Assembly (NCBI RefSeq): GCF_030272615.1
Contig: NC_081408.1
Location: forward strand, 607,734,173-607,794,172
Origin: Cryptomeria japonica
Lineage: Eukaryota > Streptophyta > Pinopsida > Cupressales > Cupressaceae
Reading direction: 5' to 3'
Length of the DNA: 60,000 nt
Of this stretch, positions 46,839 to 59,043 are shown one piece after another. A program made the translations under genes and the position numbers. The notes below the pieces were generated by a model that was given only the letters and a program-made list of their open reading frames with translations, was not told the origin of the DNA and did not search any database. The stretch's first letter is position 1. Every line of letters begins with the position of its first letter.

Positions 46839-47604
46839 ATTATAACTCCCTATTTGACTAAGGTGAAGATTAATTTATTTTAATATAGTCTTTTTATCAA
46901 TGCGTAATTTAAAATGGGGACTAATTTTATATAGATATATTAATTCGCAATTATTGATCTAATTTTAATAACTAGGGTAATTATATAGTTATTGTCCACA
47001 TTTAATTAAATATGGATGTTAAGTTAAATTTAATTTGGGGGAAATTATTAATGATTATTAATAAACATTTTATGCGAAATCTAGCCTATGAGGTCAATTT
47101 AGGCCAAGAATTTAATAGTCAAAAATTTGAAAGTTTTGGGGATTAAAAATTGACTTTAATATAAAATATATTTATCTGGTAAATATCATTATTGAATTAG
47201 TTAAACTCATGGGTTATTTTAAAAAAGTGAATTTGCGTGCACTCAATTAATTAACTTTAATTTAAGGTAACATTACCATTATTTTAATTAGCCTGGAATA
47301 ATTATAATACAATCAAGATATTTAAATATCTCTTGATTTTAATTAAGCGGAAAATTAATTAGGCTGATTAGATGAGTTAAGTAAGTTGTGATGACCCTCT
47401 TAGGGAATAATCAGTCTTCACTAATTATTGTCGCTATATTGATTTAGTTAATTGTTTCAACTTTAGTAAATGATTCTATTTGCACCTTATTTAAGCCAAG
47501 ACTTATTTGATTTAATTTTAATGTAGATCATTTAATGAGTGTATGTTGTCAAAAAAAAAATTGTTGTTCCGTTTTTTGCCCAAAAGTTTGGGCATGACAT
47601 CCTC

Positions 47605-48014
47605 TTCTAACTAGGCATATTGATGCCCAGGGGAGCACATATGGTAAGATTATTTTTTTTTCCCCTTTACCAATACAAAGTTATGTCTATCTGCATAGTT
47701 GAGATGCATAAAAGTTAGTATAAAGTTCTTCTTTGAGATATGCCTTGTGAGCTAATTGTTTGTGTATCGGTATCGGTAACAAACAACTGGTAAAAGGCAA
47801 ATTGGTTTACATTAAGTTGTAAGTTTCAAAACTAATCATTGTATCATTACGTTGATAAATCTCAATGAATAAATAAGGAATTGTCAACACGTTTTCATTT
47901 ACGTTGATTTCTTGTGAACTTTAGTGAGTTCTTGTGCAATCAAAGGTGATTGAGATCTTGTTAGTAATTTTTGTGCGGAAAGTTCAAGGAGAGTGATAGT
48001 GGTGGTTGGTATTT
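47605..48014. other. Spacer between the gag-like frame and ORF-X in element E
   Basis: Contains the last codons and stop of the gag-like frame (TAG 47612) and then about 400 bases of noncoding sequence, with GGTATCGGTAAC-type phrases and no supported frame. It may serve as the leader of ORF-X. Element D has a comparable spacer at about 6332-6790. Confidence 0.5.
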
Positions 48015-51000
48015 ATGAGAAAAGGTATACAAACCTCATTTGAGAAAAATTGGTTTGAAGGTCATCATGGTGTGCCGATATTGACTCTTGTGTTGATTGA
48101 AGCTATCAAAGATCCCCAACCTGAGTTCAAGCTGCATCCGATGAAAGCTGGTGAGATCGACATGACCGGTGCCTTATCATTTGTGCCCTTCGGTGTATTA
48201 TTTGGTGAAAAAATTCATTCCTACATTCACTGCAAGCTCGAAGAACTTGGAGACAAATTCATTCAGAATGAGTTTAAAGGGTTTTGTGTTAATGATCAAT
48301 TGAAGGCAGAATATCTACCTCTGAAGACCAAGGGTTTGTCTAATGTTGTCAATTTTCCTGATTAGTTTCATGATGACAAGATTAGGTATGTACTGAGCAG
48401 AGTTCATGATCAATTCTTGTGGTTGGAAACTCAAGCACCGATCAAGATCACAAAGGATGTGATTTGAAGAGTTATAGGGTTTAGTGCAACTGGTGAAGCA
48501 TTAACCCTAAGAATGATTTCATCATCTAAAGTCATCCGGTTAACCAAATCTTGATGTGACAGTAGAGAAATGACAATCACCCATATTGAGGATGTTGAAG
48601 TAATATTTGCTTCTACAGTGCTAGGTTACAGGATTTATCAATCAAGTCGGATGAATAGTATGTCGAGTGGTGCCATATGTGCTACCTATCAAATTATCAA
48701 GGAGGATGCAACCTATGATATTTATGAGTATTAAAAGCCAATTTATGGTGAACATGGAAAGAATTAAGAAGGACAAGAAGCAATATTTCAAATATGGCTC
48801 ACTACTGGTATGTATATTTTTCTATGTGCAAAAAGTTTTCACCGGTAAGGGTAAGTTATTATGGTCTTAAGAGAAACCTATCATGGTTCAGATAGGTGAA
48901 ATGATTAGGGATATAGGAGATAGGTTTGGTGAAATAATGTGGGGATACTTTAAGGAATTTCAAATTAGGATGCACAAGAGGGAAAAAATTCCAATCGGTA
49001 TAGTATAGAAATACAAAGACAACATTTTCTTTCTTATAGACACAGATTGATGTATCATTCAAGCAGTTCAACCCAGAACCTTTTGGGTTCCACCTATGGG
49101 ATATGAGGTTGCAATAGATATTGTTAAAATTCATGTCAATATGCTACTGTCCAAACCAGTAGACTCGAAGGAAAAGAGATTTGGAACATGTGAGGAGGCA
49201 AGCTCCAAAATAAAATAGGAACTTCAGGTGCCAATCATGAAAATAAAAGTAAGAAGAATGATTGATACTCTTGACAAGAAATATGGAGGTGAAGCATTTG
49301 GTGCCACTACCTCCACCGGTGCTAGTGTACAATTAAGGGTCAACCCTAATAAAGATGAAGGATTAACAGGTGAAAAGAAGAAAGTGTCAAAGACAAAACC
49401 CGAGGGGACTGTAGCAACCAAGCCTACAACATATACAAAAGAAAAGGATTTAGGTACTCCTGTATCTTCCCCAAGTAAAGATAGACCGGTAGGAATGACA
49501 TATACCAGAAAGAAGAAGAGTGAAGGAAAATTTGATACAAATCTCAAAAAGGATGAGAAAGAGGGTGATATCACTGACACCCAATCAGATGTAGAAATTA
49601 AATAGGTTAGAAGGAGTGGAAGAAAAAAAGCTACAATAGTTGATGAATTGGTCCATGGGATCAAAGACTTTGGAGGTTTGTCTGGTGTTGGGAAAACATA
49701 TTCCCTCAGTAATGAAGAAGACAATAGGAAAATTGAAGAGGCCTTGATTTGGAACTTGCACAAGTTTTGTAGGACTCCCAGTGAATTATATGGATTAATC
49801 CCATCAGATTTGCAAGATCAAATTGAAGGGAGATGGAAAACAGCTCTAGCTGTTGAGAAAGAACACAGAATAAAAACACTCATGGAAGTGCAACATGATT
49901 TAGACCTTGATCAAGCTTTACTAGTGGCTAAAGCATGCATTCAACATTTCAAGATAAGAAACAGAACTAAGAGAGCGGTAGTAGGTGAAGATGAATCAGT
50001 GCATGAAGAAGGTGTTGCCTTGTGGAATAAAATCATGAATCATCAAAAGGAAGCTAAAAAAGAAATAGAAAAGGAAACAAAACAGGACCAAGATGCAGCT
50101 ATCCTTAACAAAGAAAAAGGTAAGGAAAAAAACTCTACTGAAGGTTTTGATGTCTTCTCAGTTAAAGAGATTATAGGAAATTTTGTGTCAGACATTCCCA
50201 ATCTGACAAAGGATGTCGAGCAATCCGTTCACACTACACTGGTGAAGGAAGCTGATCAAACTAAGCTTCTCAATCAAGATGAAGTGATAGTTGAAGACAT
50301 TCCTTATGAGGATATACCTAACAGAACTTCATTGACACCAAATCCTATTATATCAGAAGAAGGCAAAGAAGAAGAGAAGAAAGTAGAGGATAAGAATGAC
50401 GGATACTCCTCTGGAAAATAGGAAGTTAGACGTAGGAAATGAAAGTGAAAAGAAGGTAAAAATCATCACAATAGCTAGTTCAGAAGTTGAGACTGCAAAA
50501 AAGGAAGATGAAACAAAGGAGGAAGAAGAGGGAGAATCAGTCATTGGTATAAAGAAAATGACTCCCAAGCAGCTGATGAAGGTTTAAAAAAAACTCAAAA
50601 TTCAAGTTGAAAAGGCTAAGTTAAGAGCAAAGAAAAAGAAGGCAAGAATTCTCAATTCTGCCAAGAGAATTCTCTCTAACCTAATTCCCAACATTGTTGT
50701 CAATAATACTACCCCCATAATTGATCAGTTAAGTACTCTTGTTACAACAATCGGTTCAGAGGCAACCGATCTAGAAAATATTGTAGTAAGGAAATATGAA
50801 TCAAAGAGAGGAGAAAATTTCATGGAACCCTAATAGAAGAAGTCAGAAATATAATTCATGAAATTGGTCAATTACTGGTCAAATCTTCAAGTTTTACCAA
50901 TTTATTTAGAGATATAGAAGACAAAAGAAATTAGACTCAAAAATAAATTCAAGATCTAAGAAGTTCTTTTGATCCTCTTACAAGTTCAGCATCAAATTTT

Positions 51001-51303
51001 ACTGGCAAGGTCAAACAGCTCAATCATGAAATCAAAAGGTTGAAAGAAGAAGACGACAAATGAGTTTTTAGTTTGTTAGAGCTACATTTCTATCTGGCAC
51101 CAATTATTGACTTTAAGCAAATGAACATTAAAGAATCAGACTGCCTCATAAGTGAACTTGCCTACAAGATAGTTGATGATATGGGGGTTTTTATTGTAGT
51201 TATGCATGGAAACTTCACCACCGTGAAACGGGTAAAATCTTCATGGGAATCCTCATTGAAAGTACCTCAAGAAAATTTCAAGGACCTTTTTTCTTTACTT
51301 TGA
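48015..51303 (+). pseudogene. ORF-X of element E: long second ORF of unknown function
   Basis: Starts ATG 48015 and runs about 1,090 codons to TGA 51301-51303, with several stops and at least three frame shifts (near 48850, 49200 and 50420). The N-terminal 350 residues are the part shared with element D (VPFGV...SYIHCKLEEL, IRYVLSRVHDQFLWL, IKITKDVI, GYRIYQSSRMNSM, YFKEFQIRMHKREKIP, WVPPMGYEV). The middle is Lys/Thr/Ser-rich. A better conserved block at 49606-50421 contains EEALIWNLHKFCRTPSELYG and DLDLDQALLVAKACIQHFK. The C-terminal part is Lys/Glu-rich and probably coiled coil. No enzyme motif of Copia or Gypsy polyproteins is visible. It is followed within 150 bases by the purine tract, so it occupies the place of pol. 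Confidence 0.72.
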
Positions 51304-51433
51304 CAAATTATTTTGTGTAGTCTTTTCCATTGATGGCAAAAGGGGGAATTTTGGAGACTTGTAAATTGTGAGTTATAGGGGTTAGAAACAAGGGTCAGAA
51401 CCGGTAGAGTTTTGTAGTATTTGCCACCAATGC

Positions 51434-51446
51434 CAAAGGGGGAGTT
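51434..51446 (+). other. Polypurine tract of element E
   Basis: AAAGGGGGAGTTT directly before the 3' LTR. An extra purine tract, AAAAGGGGGAATT, lies about 95 bases upstream (51338-51350), in a phrase of the same form (TGGCAAAAGGGGG versus TGCCAAAGGGGG). Confidence 0.85.
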
Positions 51447-52283
51447 TGTTGGCATTTTGGTGCATTTTGTATTATCGGTGAATGATATGGTTGTAATTGT
51501 TGGCAACATCATCTCCCAAGTCTTCACAATCTATTGATAGTAAGTAGACTATTATATAGAGGTTAACTGGCTAAGAAGTGAGTAGACCAACACACAAGAG
51601 GTCAACTGGCAAACAGTGAGTAGATCGGCACAAAAGAGGTCAACCGACTAAGCAGTGAATAGATTCGTATATAGAAGGTAATAGACTAGGTAGATTTTGA
51701 TCGGTACACCGATAGAGTCTATAACCGACAGACTTTGTAATGTTTAATTAACATCTAGTTCAACCGGCAGACTTGTCAACATGAATGAATGTGTTGACAG
51801 AGATTCCTGCAATGGTTTTCAAAGAGTGATTTATGGCGTGGTAACAAAATTTTGAATCTAATGTTTTGGAGGGAAATTTGGTGATAGATTGAAAAGGTAA
51901 TAAATTCACATAACTCATTTTGATAAGGTTGTTGTTCATGTCAAAAGTGGAAATGTGAAAGTGAACACAGGGGGAGTAGAACAGAGTGAAGAGTTGAGTG
52001 ACAGAGGACCAGTAGAGTATAGAGACGATGATCAGTAAATTAGCAGAGTGCAGAGCCGAAGGTATATTTAGGAAGCTAGTGTTGTGCAGAGCAGACACAA
52101 CCTATGCAGATATAGTATGATTTTCATTGTGATCTAATCAAGCTATCAGTAGCCACTCTAGTAGATCATCTTTATGTTGGTTTCTAACCATTTCAACTAA
52201 AATCCATTAATAGGGTGGACTATAATAGGTACCATTGTAAAATTCCCTTAATCAAGTGTCATCTTAATTGATGATCCTAAGAA
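51447..52283 (+). repeat. 3' LTR of element E, truncated by element F
   Basis: TGTTGGCATTTTGGTG..., matching 40512 onward until GATGATCCTAAGA, where element F begins. It carries about 190 bases (about 52009-52210) that the 5' LTR lacks, so the deletion is in the 5' copy. Confidence 0.9.
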
Positions 52284-53512
52284 TGTTGGAAATATGAAGG
52301 AATTAATTATGTATTGCATTGATGTTTTTTCATTGATGTCAACACTAGCTATTATGATTGGTTACCAACAGATAGATTTTGGTTATCGGTAGAAGAACTA
52401 ATGTTACTGACAGAAGGGACTATCAGTTGGATACTACCGACATGTTTGGATCAATGGAATATGTTCAGTTTGATGTTTCTGGATTATGTTTTGGTTAGTT
52501 GGTATTGACTTGATGATCAGATTCTATCATACACTCTAGTAAACCTATACCGGTAAGGGTTTAAGGTTTTACCAACAGAGCTTTTACTGAGAATCTTTGA
52601 CAAGATGCATAAGTGGTGTTGGTGTGGCTTCTAGATGGAATTTAGGATGCAGAAGGTAATCTTTGTTTGTGCCTCGACTGATTGGAGATATTTATTTGGT
52701 GTGGTGAATCTATTTGGGTCCAAGTTATGGACCAATATCATGTTACATGTTCTCTACATGTTACTGGGATGATTTATGGATTGGTTAATGTTGTTTTGGT
52801 CTAAATTTGACATGGTATATCAATGTAATGTGGATGTATGTAATGATCTTATTGTAATATATTTTAGGTGTCCGACCTAATTGGTTTAGGCCTTAGGGAT
52901 TGTATAAATTGATGTAGGATCTCATTATAGATCGCGGTGGTGTTAATGGTCATGGAATGAAATATCATATGTGAAGGAGATTTGGTTGATCATAGGTGAT
53001 CGAATTGGGTTTATGTAAAGTTCAAAGGCCTCCAGTATTGAGCTTAACCAGGACTATAACTAGGCATGGTAGATGCTATCATTGGAAGTACATTCTTTTC
53101 AATTGTTTTCCAATTATATTGAGGTGGTTATAACCTCTCTGTAGTCAGTGTGACTCCTTTGTAATGAGCAGTATGCACTAGGGAGTGTGCCTCACTGCAT
53201 GTGCATGCCCCTTATTGTATCACATAATTTCTACAGAAGTATCATCCGAATGTGGTTATGCTTCCCACCATGGTTTTTCCCTTTACTAGGTTTTCCACAT
53301 ACAAATCATGGTGTTATGTGGTATGGTTGCATTCTGTTGATTCTCTATTTCATTTTTAAGTTTTATTTCTTACTGGTATCTATTTCTGCTATTCTGGTAT
53401 TTAATGTTTATATGCTCTGGTTAAAGGTTATAAAGTGGTTTGATTAATATAATCTATTGACAACTGATTCACCCCCCGCCCCCCTCTCAGTTGTCCATTG
53501 GTTATTCTAAAA
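52284..53512 (+). repeat. 5' LTR of element F
   Basis: TGTTGGAAATATGAAGG...TTCTAAA; the expected terminal CA has decayed to AA. It matches 59334-59656 (GAAGGAATTGATTATGT, GGGACTATCAGTTGGATACT, CTATCATACACTCTAGTAA). It carries a small insertion near 52320 relative to the 3' copy. The shared LTR block is at about 53255-53312 and the C-rich block at 53470-53490. Confidence 0.92.
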
Positions 53513-53514
53513 AT

Positions 53515-53526
53515 TGGTATCAGAGC
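53515..53526 (+). other. Primer-binding site of element F (tRNA-iMet)
   Basis: TGGTATCAGAGC, an exact match to the complement of initiator tRNA-Met. Confidence 0.96.
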
Positions 53527-53570
53527 TTTGGTCCTCTTTTGCAGAAGCTTACCTGCTTGAGGTAGATCCT

Positions 53571-56110
53571 ATGGCAACTAATAATTCAAATCCACCGACA
53601 ACTATTTTTTAGAAGAGAAATCCTTAAGCTTGATGGAACAAACTATGGGATATGGAAAATCCAAATGGAGACTCATCTTAGATGTCTTGGCAATGATATT
53701 TGGGAGATCACTGAGAAAGGATATACACCTTATGATCTAGCATTTGGGCTCCAGTAGACTTGCACAAAAATATTGAAAATGATTGTAGAGCAAGAGAAGC
53801 CCTCTTGTGTGCACTCACTGATCAACAAATCATGGGATTGACTGATAAATCATCTGCAAAGGTTATGTGGGATAAATTGCAAACTATGAATGAAGGTGAC
53901 CCTATTGTCAAAATTACTAAACTTGATGGTTACCGAGTAAGATATGAGAACTTGAAGATGGAAGATAATGAAAGAATTGCTACATTTATGGAAAGAGTAA
54001 ATGAGATTGCCATGGGAATTCAATGTTGTGCAAGATCTCTGAGTGAAGATGAAATAGTTTCTAAAGTGTTGAGAGCCCTACCATCAGCTTACAAGATGAA
54101 GGTGTTGGCATTATGTGAACTGGTATGAGGACATGATGACATTGTATGTTGTCATTGATGTCAATATGCTATTGATGTCAATATGCGGAAGAAGAGAGAA
54201 CTGGTATGATACCAAGAACCGGTATATGTGAGAATCGGTATAACATTGTGAACCGGTATATGTGCCAAAGTGAAGCGGTGTGTTTTTTCAAGGTGAACTG
54301 ACATGTGGTTATGGGAACCGCTACATGGAAGCTTTGTATGACTACCGGTTGGTAGTCTTAACTTTAGGGTTTCTGGTTGAAGTGCTTCAAGCCTATGTGA
54401 CTCAATCGGTGAGTTTGTGTGATGAGCTAGCATTATAACAAAGAACAGATCGTGTTGCCACATCAGGCTTGTGCACATGAAGGATCTTGCATGAAGGAGA
54501 TTATTCCTATATACCTTGAGAATGTGCAAAGTCTATAAACGGTAAAAACGCGTGATGGGTTATCAACCGCCATGAAAGTGGTGGAAAATGAATGATGGAG
54601 AATGTCTTGAGATCGGTTCAAGACTGTTGCATTTAATGCAATGTGCTCAATGGTCAAGATTGAACTGTTTGAATTGCTTAACCTAACAAGGTTAGGGTTT
54701 GGGGTTTATGCTACCGACCTATCTGTTTCCTATAAGGTTGATGTTGTGTTTCTTTCTAAGTTTGTTGGCAAAAGTTGTGTGTGTGTATCCAAGTGAAGAG
54801 ATACGTGATTCTTGCCAGACCAAAGGAGAGAAGTGATGCCTGCAGATTGTAAGTGCAGAAGGTGAAGAGGAGCTTAAGCAGATCTGAATTGTCATTGAGT
54901 GTTGTTATCAGATCATTGTAATACCTATTGATCTCTAACCACTTCAATAGTTGGGAAATCCCTTAATAGGGTAGCTTTAACCAGCTTACTATAAATCCTT
55001 TAACAGGGTGACTCAAAACCATTGAGTTCTTGAAATCCTCTAACAAGGTAACCTTTAACAGGGTTTAACCCTTAACAGGGTATTCTAGCCATCCCTTAAC
55101 CGAGTGATCCCTAATAGGATCGGTTTCTAATAGAACCTATTGTATCAGTCTCTAATTAGACAAGGCTCCTAACAGAGCGGACTTCTAAAGAGTTCAAAAA
55201 TAGCTTGTGGGTATTCATCCCCATCGTGGTTTTTCCCAATTGGGTTTCCACATGAAAAAATTTGTGTGTCATGTGTGATGTTATTCATGTGATGATTTAA
55301 GTGATTTGTGTCTGAAGGTAAATCATGTTGATCTAGCCATTTATATATCTTTGATGTTAGATTACCTGTTCATGCACTAGAGTGAAATGGAAATAAAGTA
55401 TTAGATTGTATGAAAAGATAAGTGTCAACTAGTTTATGCTTTTCTCAGTTATTTGGGGTTTTGCCGGTTGTACTTTGTTTAAGACTGGTGTTACTGTTTG
55501 TCTGCCAAAGCATTGTGTCTACTGATAAACTAGTTTAGGATTGTGTTTTTGTCTGTACTAATTCACCCCCCCTCTCATTACCGGTTTGGTACTATCCATT
55601 CATCATTGAGTTATCAGAAGGATACTGCAATTAATGAATTGAGAACAATCACAAACACTTCAATTAACAGAGACATTCTGATTGGGAAATTATCTACTTT
55701 TGATCTTGAAGAATTTGGACCCTCTGGAGCTGCAAAATCTTAACCTTCTTTTCATGCATCATCATCTATGGCAAAAGTTATTGGAAAGCCCTATATGAAA
55801 AATAATTGGAATATATGAGGAAAGAGGATGAAGAGTTTGAACAACTTGAAGCCCTATTTGCTAGAAGAGTACCTAAAGGACCGGCAAGAAGTAAGTATGA
55901 AATAAAAGCATCTTTTAAATGTTTTGCATGTAATAATATTGGTCATTTTTCATCTAGATGTCCTAAAAGGAATGCAAGAATTGAAGAAAGAGTTAAGAAA
56001 TCATTTAAGCCTAATCAAAACAAATATAGATTCAAGAAAAACAAACTATGCTACATAGCAAGTGAGGAAGGAGTAAGTGATGACTCAGAGGATGAACTGA
56101 CATGAGACTT
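53571..56110 (+). pseudogene. Copia gag of element F (interrupted by a solo LTR)
   Basis: ATG at 53571, then a frameshift within the T-run at about 53605. The UBN2-type gag reads LDGTNYGIWKIQMETHL, then QQIMGLTDKSSAKVMWDKL, ENLKMEDNERIATFMERV and LSEDEIVSKVLRALPSAYKM. The solo LTR at 54103-55616 splits it. It resumes with DTAINELRTITNTS and, after another shift, a CCHC knuckle CFACNNIGHFSSRC (about 55921) with all four zinc ligands. Deleting the solo LTR and one GAAGG copy rejoins the frame exactly. Homologous to the gag of element B throughout. Confidence 0.92.
54103..55616 (+). mobile_element. Solo LTR (Copia type, 1514 bp) in the gag of F
   Basis: TGTTGGCATTATG...GTTATCA with exact GAAGG duplications (54098-54102 and 55617-55621). 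Its start resembles the LTR of element D (ATGTTGTCATTGATG). It contains the shared block (about 55206-55265) and the C-rich block (55564-55577). There is no internal sequence, so it is a recombination product. Confidence 0.93.
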
Positions 56111-57420
56111 TGCTAGTGGATCCGACAGTGGAAAGGAATGGGTGTTCTATTCTTTAAAGGAAGATGAACTGGAACCAATCATCAAGAATGAAGAAAAGGC
56201 CTTGGAAGAAAAATTTGAAGACAAGGATTAGTGGGTAATTGATAGTGGATGCTCACATCATATGACTAGAGATAAAAAGAAAATGTTTGTCCCTACAAGA
56301 ATACAATGATAGTCAAGTCAGATTTGGGGATGACAAAGCATGTATGATCAAAGGTAAAGATATTATTTCTCTGGATGGTAAGCATAATACTGATAATGTC
56401 TACTATGTAGAATGTTTAAAGAAAAATATTTTAAGTGTTGGTCAATTGGTGGGTAAGGGATTCCAACTTCAGTTCAAAGATGGAAAATGCAAAATCATTA
56501 ATAGAACTGGTTTGGAGATTGCAACTGGTACTTGGACTAGAGGTAATATCTTTCACTTGAACACCAGTGATAAGACATATTTGATTTCTCATATTGATGA
56601 GAGTTGGTTATGGCAGAAGTTGTTGTGTCATGTTAATTTTGACTGTATTGTTAAGATAAGTTCAACAAAGGCAGTTAGAGATATACCTAAGATTATAAAG
56701 CCTCATAATCCAATATGTAAGGAATGGCAAATGGGAAACCAAGTTAGAACATATTTTAAGAGAATACATGATAAATCTAATGATGTGCTTGATTTGATTC
56801 ATACTAACTTATGTGGTCTAGCAAGGACCAAAAGCTTTCAAGGTGATAGGCACTTTAGGCTAATAATTGTTGATTATTCTAGAATGACGTGGGTGACTTT
56901 TCTAAGGGAGAAATATGAAGCTTTTGAGAAATTCAAGATCTTTAAATAAAAGGTGGAAATAGAAACTGGATTGAAAATCAAATGTCTGAGATCAGATCAA
57001 GGTGGTAAGTTCACATCTCATGAATTTAACAATTTTTGTGAGATAAATGGAATTAGGAGACAATTATCTACACCTTGGACTCCTCAGCAGAATGGAGTAG
57101 TGGAAAGGAAGAATAGAACCATTTTGGATGCAGCAAGAACCATGATGATGGAAGCCAAATTGCTTCACATATATTGGAGAGAAGGAGTGATTGCAGTAGT
57201 CTACACATTCAACAGAGTTCATATCAAAGGTGAAACTGGTAAGAATCCTTATGAATTATGGTTTGGACATACACCTACTCTTAAATATTTCAGAATTTTT
57301 GGAAGTAAATGTTATATCAAAAGGGATGATTCAATTGGGAATTTTTATCCTAGATGTGATGAAGGGACATTTCTTGGATATCCAATTTAGAGAAAAGCAT
57401 ATAGATGTTATAACAAAATA
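56111..57420 (+). pseudogene. Copia protease and integrase of element F
   Basis: The protease active site is in WVIDSGCSHHMTRDKKK (about 56232). GAG-pre-integrase contains HIDESWLWQKLLCHVN; the zinc-finger His of HxxLxH is altered. In the integrase, the first catalytic position reads IHTN (AAC at 56806-56808) where Asp is expected. The second Asp is in VDYSRMTWV and the Glu in QQNGVVERKNRTI. The end has NPYELWFGHTPTLKYFRIFG and GTFLGYPI. Stops at about 56947 and 57388 break the frame. With Asp replaced by Asn the enzyme could not catalyse strand transfer even without the stops. Confidence 0.92.
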
Positions 57421-57699
57421 TTGAAGAAAATTGTGGAGAGCACAAATGTGAAAGTGGATGAGAAATACAAAGATCAATATATATTGTATGATACAGAATC
57501 ATTAGTGGAAGTGATCATAACTGATCCGACAATGCCTTGACTGGTACAAGACACTAAGATAGTTACACTAGTACAATCACAAAATTCAACTATGACTAAT
57601 GATCAGAATAGAGAACCTAAAGTTCAGTAGACACCAAGGTATGAAAGATTAAAACATTTCGAAGATCAAATCATTGGAGACAGGAACAGGAGAGTTATG

Positions 57700-58345
57700 A
57701 CAAGGAGAAGACTGGCAAATGAAGAGGTATGTCTTATTTCTCAAACTGAACTAACATCTTGTATTGAAGCTTGTAAAGATAAACATTGGTTAAAGGCTAT
57801 GGAAGATGAATTAGATCAAATAGAGAAGAATAAGACTTGGACTTTAGTTCCCTAGCCTAAAAGTAAGAATGTTATTGGAACTAAATGGGTTTTCATAAAT
57901 AAGATAAATGAGGATGGCCAAGTTGTAAGAAACAAGGCTAGACTAGTTTGTAAAGGATAAACTCAAATTGAAGGAATTGATTATGTTGAGACATTTGCAC
58001 CAGTATCTAGAATTGAAGCTGTTAGACTATTTCTTGCCTATGTAGCATATAAGAACTATAAAGTCTATCAAATGGATGTTAAATGTATATTTTTGAATGG
58101 TGAACTTGAGGAAGAAGTATACATTAAGCAGCCTAATGGATTTTCACTGACAAATGACAAAGATATGGTTTACAAGTTAAGGAAGGCATTATATGGATTG
58201 AAACAAGCTCTTAGATCCTAGTATGCAAGGTTGGCTAAATATATTTTGAAGCTTGGTATAAGTCTATCAAAGACACATCTACACCAATAAATTTGATAAG
58301 TTATAAGTATATGATTGGTGGCTTGTTATATCTAACTTAGACTAG
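57700..58345 (+). pseudogene. Copia reverse transcriptase of element F, active site deleted
   Basis: RVT_2 motifs are readable: [73 protein letters not shown] and [10 protein letters not shown]. Right after ARLAKYILKLGI (about 58255) the sequence jumps to the region equivalent to the end of the connection (YMIGGLLYL). Compared with element B about 400 bases are missing, including YVDD. The deletion is flanked by no obvious element ends. Confidence 0.9.
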
Positions 58346-58966
58346 ATCGGATATTATGAATGCAGTAAGTATTGTTTCAAGATATCAAAGTAATCCTAAA
58401 GAAAATCATGAAATTGAAGTAAAGAGGATGTTTCGGTATTTGCAAGGTACAACAAAATATGGCTTATGGTACTCTAGAGATGATAACTTCACTTTTTGTG
58501 CATATATAGATGCAGATTGGGTAGGAGACATTGATGACAGGAAGAGTGCTTTTGGTGGAGCTTTGTTTCTTGGAAATAAATTAGTTTCATGGATCAACAA
58601 AAAATAGTCATGCATTTCTTTATCTACTGTAGAAGCTGAATATGTTGCAGCAACAACTAATTCCACTCAAGTCTTGTGGATGAAGCAAATCTTGAAGGAT
58701 ATCAAGATAAATTGCAGTGAACAGGTAGTTATCTATTGTGATAACAATGCAGCTATTGACATATCTAAGAATCTGGTATTTCACTCTAAGACTAAGAACA
58801 TTTCAATAAAATATAACTTTCTGAAAGAAAATGTGGAGGAAAAGGAAGTCAAATTGGTTATAGTAAAGAGAAGATTGCAGATATATTCACTAAACCGTTG
58901 TCTAAGGAATCATTTGAATATTTGAGAGACAAGTTAGGGGTATCTACCCCTCTTGCAGAAACTTAA
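58346..58966 (+). pseudogene. Copia RNase H of element F
   Basis: RMFRYLQGTTKYGLWYS, then AYIDADWVGDIDDRKS with the first Asp, a stop at 58607, LSTVEAEYVAATT with the Glu, IYCDNNAAIDISKN with the second Asp, and HSKTKNISIKYNFLKENV. The reading frame drifts after 58860. The catalytic acids are all present. It would remove the RNA template during cDNA synthesis; this copy is broken by stops. Confidence 0.92.
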
Positions 58967-59043
58967 CTGATGGAGCAGTTCATCAATTTGGTATGCATCA
59001 TTAGCTTTATCCTTTGCTCTGGATTGATGTAGTGGTGCCACTA

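Larger units (their letters stand above)
42970..47599 (-). mobile_element. 4.63-kb TG...CA insertion in E, probably a very long Gypsy-type solo LTR
   Basis: Starts TGTGAGGCCC and ends GGGCATGACA with an exact TCCTC duplication (42965-42969 and 47600-47604). The two ends form an imperfect inverted repeat. The minus-strand start TGTCATGCCCAAA resembles Gypsy LTR starts, so minus orientation is favoured. I see no internal pair of LTRs, primer site, gag or polymerase, so it is either an unusually long solo LTR or a non-autonomous element of another kind. Open frames inside (for example 44220-44564 and 46189-46446) have no recognisable motif. Composition is mostly AT-rich, with a GC-rich island at 46205-46410. 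Confidence 0.75.
40512..52283 (+). mobile_element. Element E: non-autonomous Copia-like element with ORF-X, inserted in C
   Basis: 5' LTR 40512-41542, primer-binding site 41545-41556, coiled-coil/CCHC gag-like frame, ORF-X, purine tract and 3' LTR from 51447. No protease, integrase, RT or RNase H is visible in about 5.3 kb of own interior (excluding the 4.63-kb insertion 42970-47599). The primer site and LTR style are Copia-type, so a Copia relative would have to supply the enzymes. The five bases before it are GCCAT; the other copy is not in the window because the 3' LTR is cut by element F. It is the same organisational type as element D and the more complete of the two. Confidence 0.82.

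Noticed and set aside
54161-54947. Minus-strand frames of 60-120 codons in the solo LTR within F
   Set aside because: They fall wholly inside an LTR and lack any protein signature.
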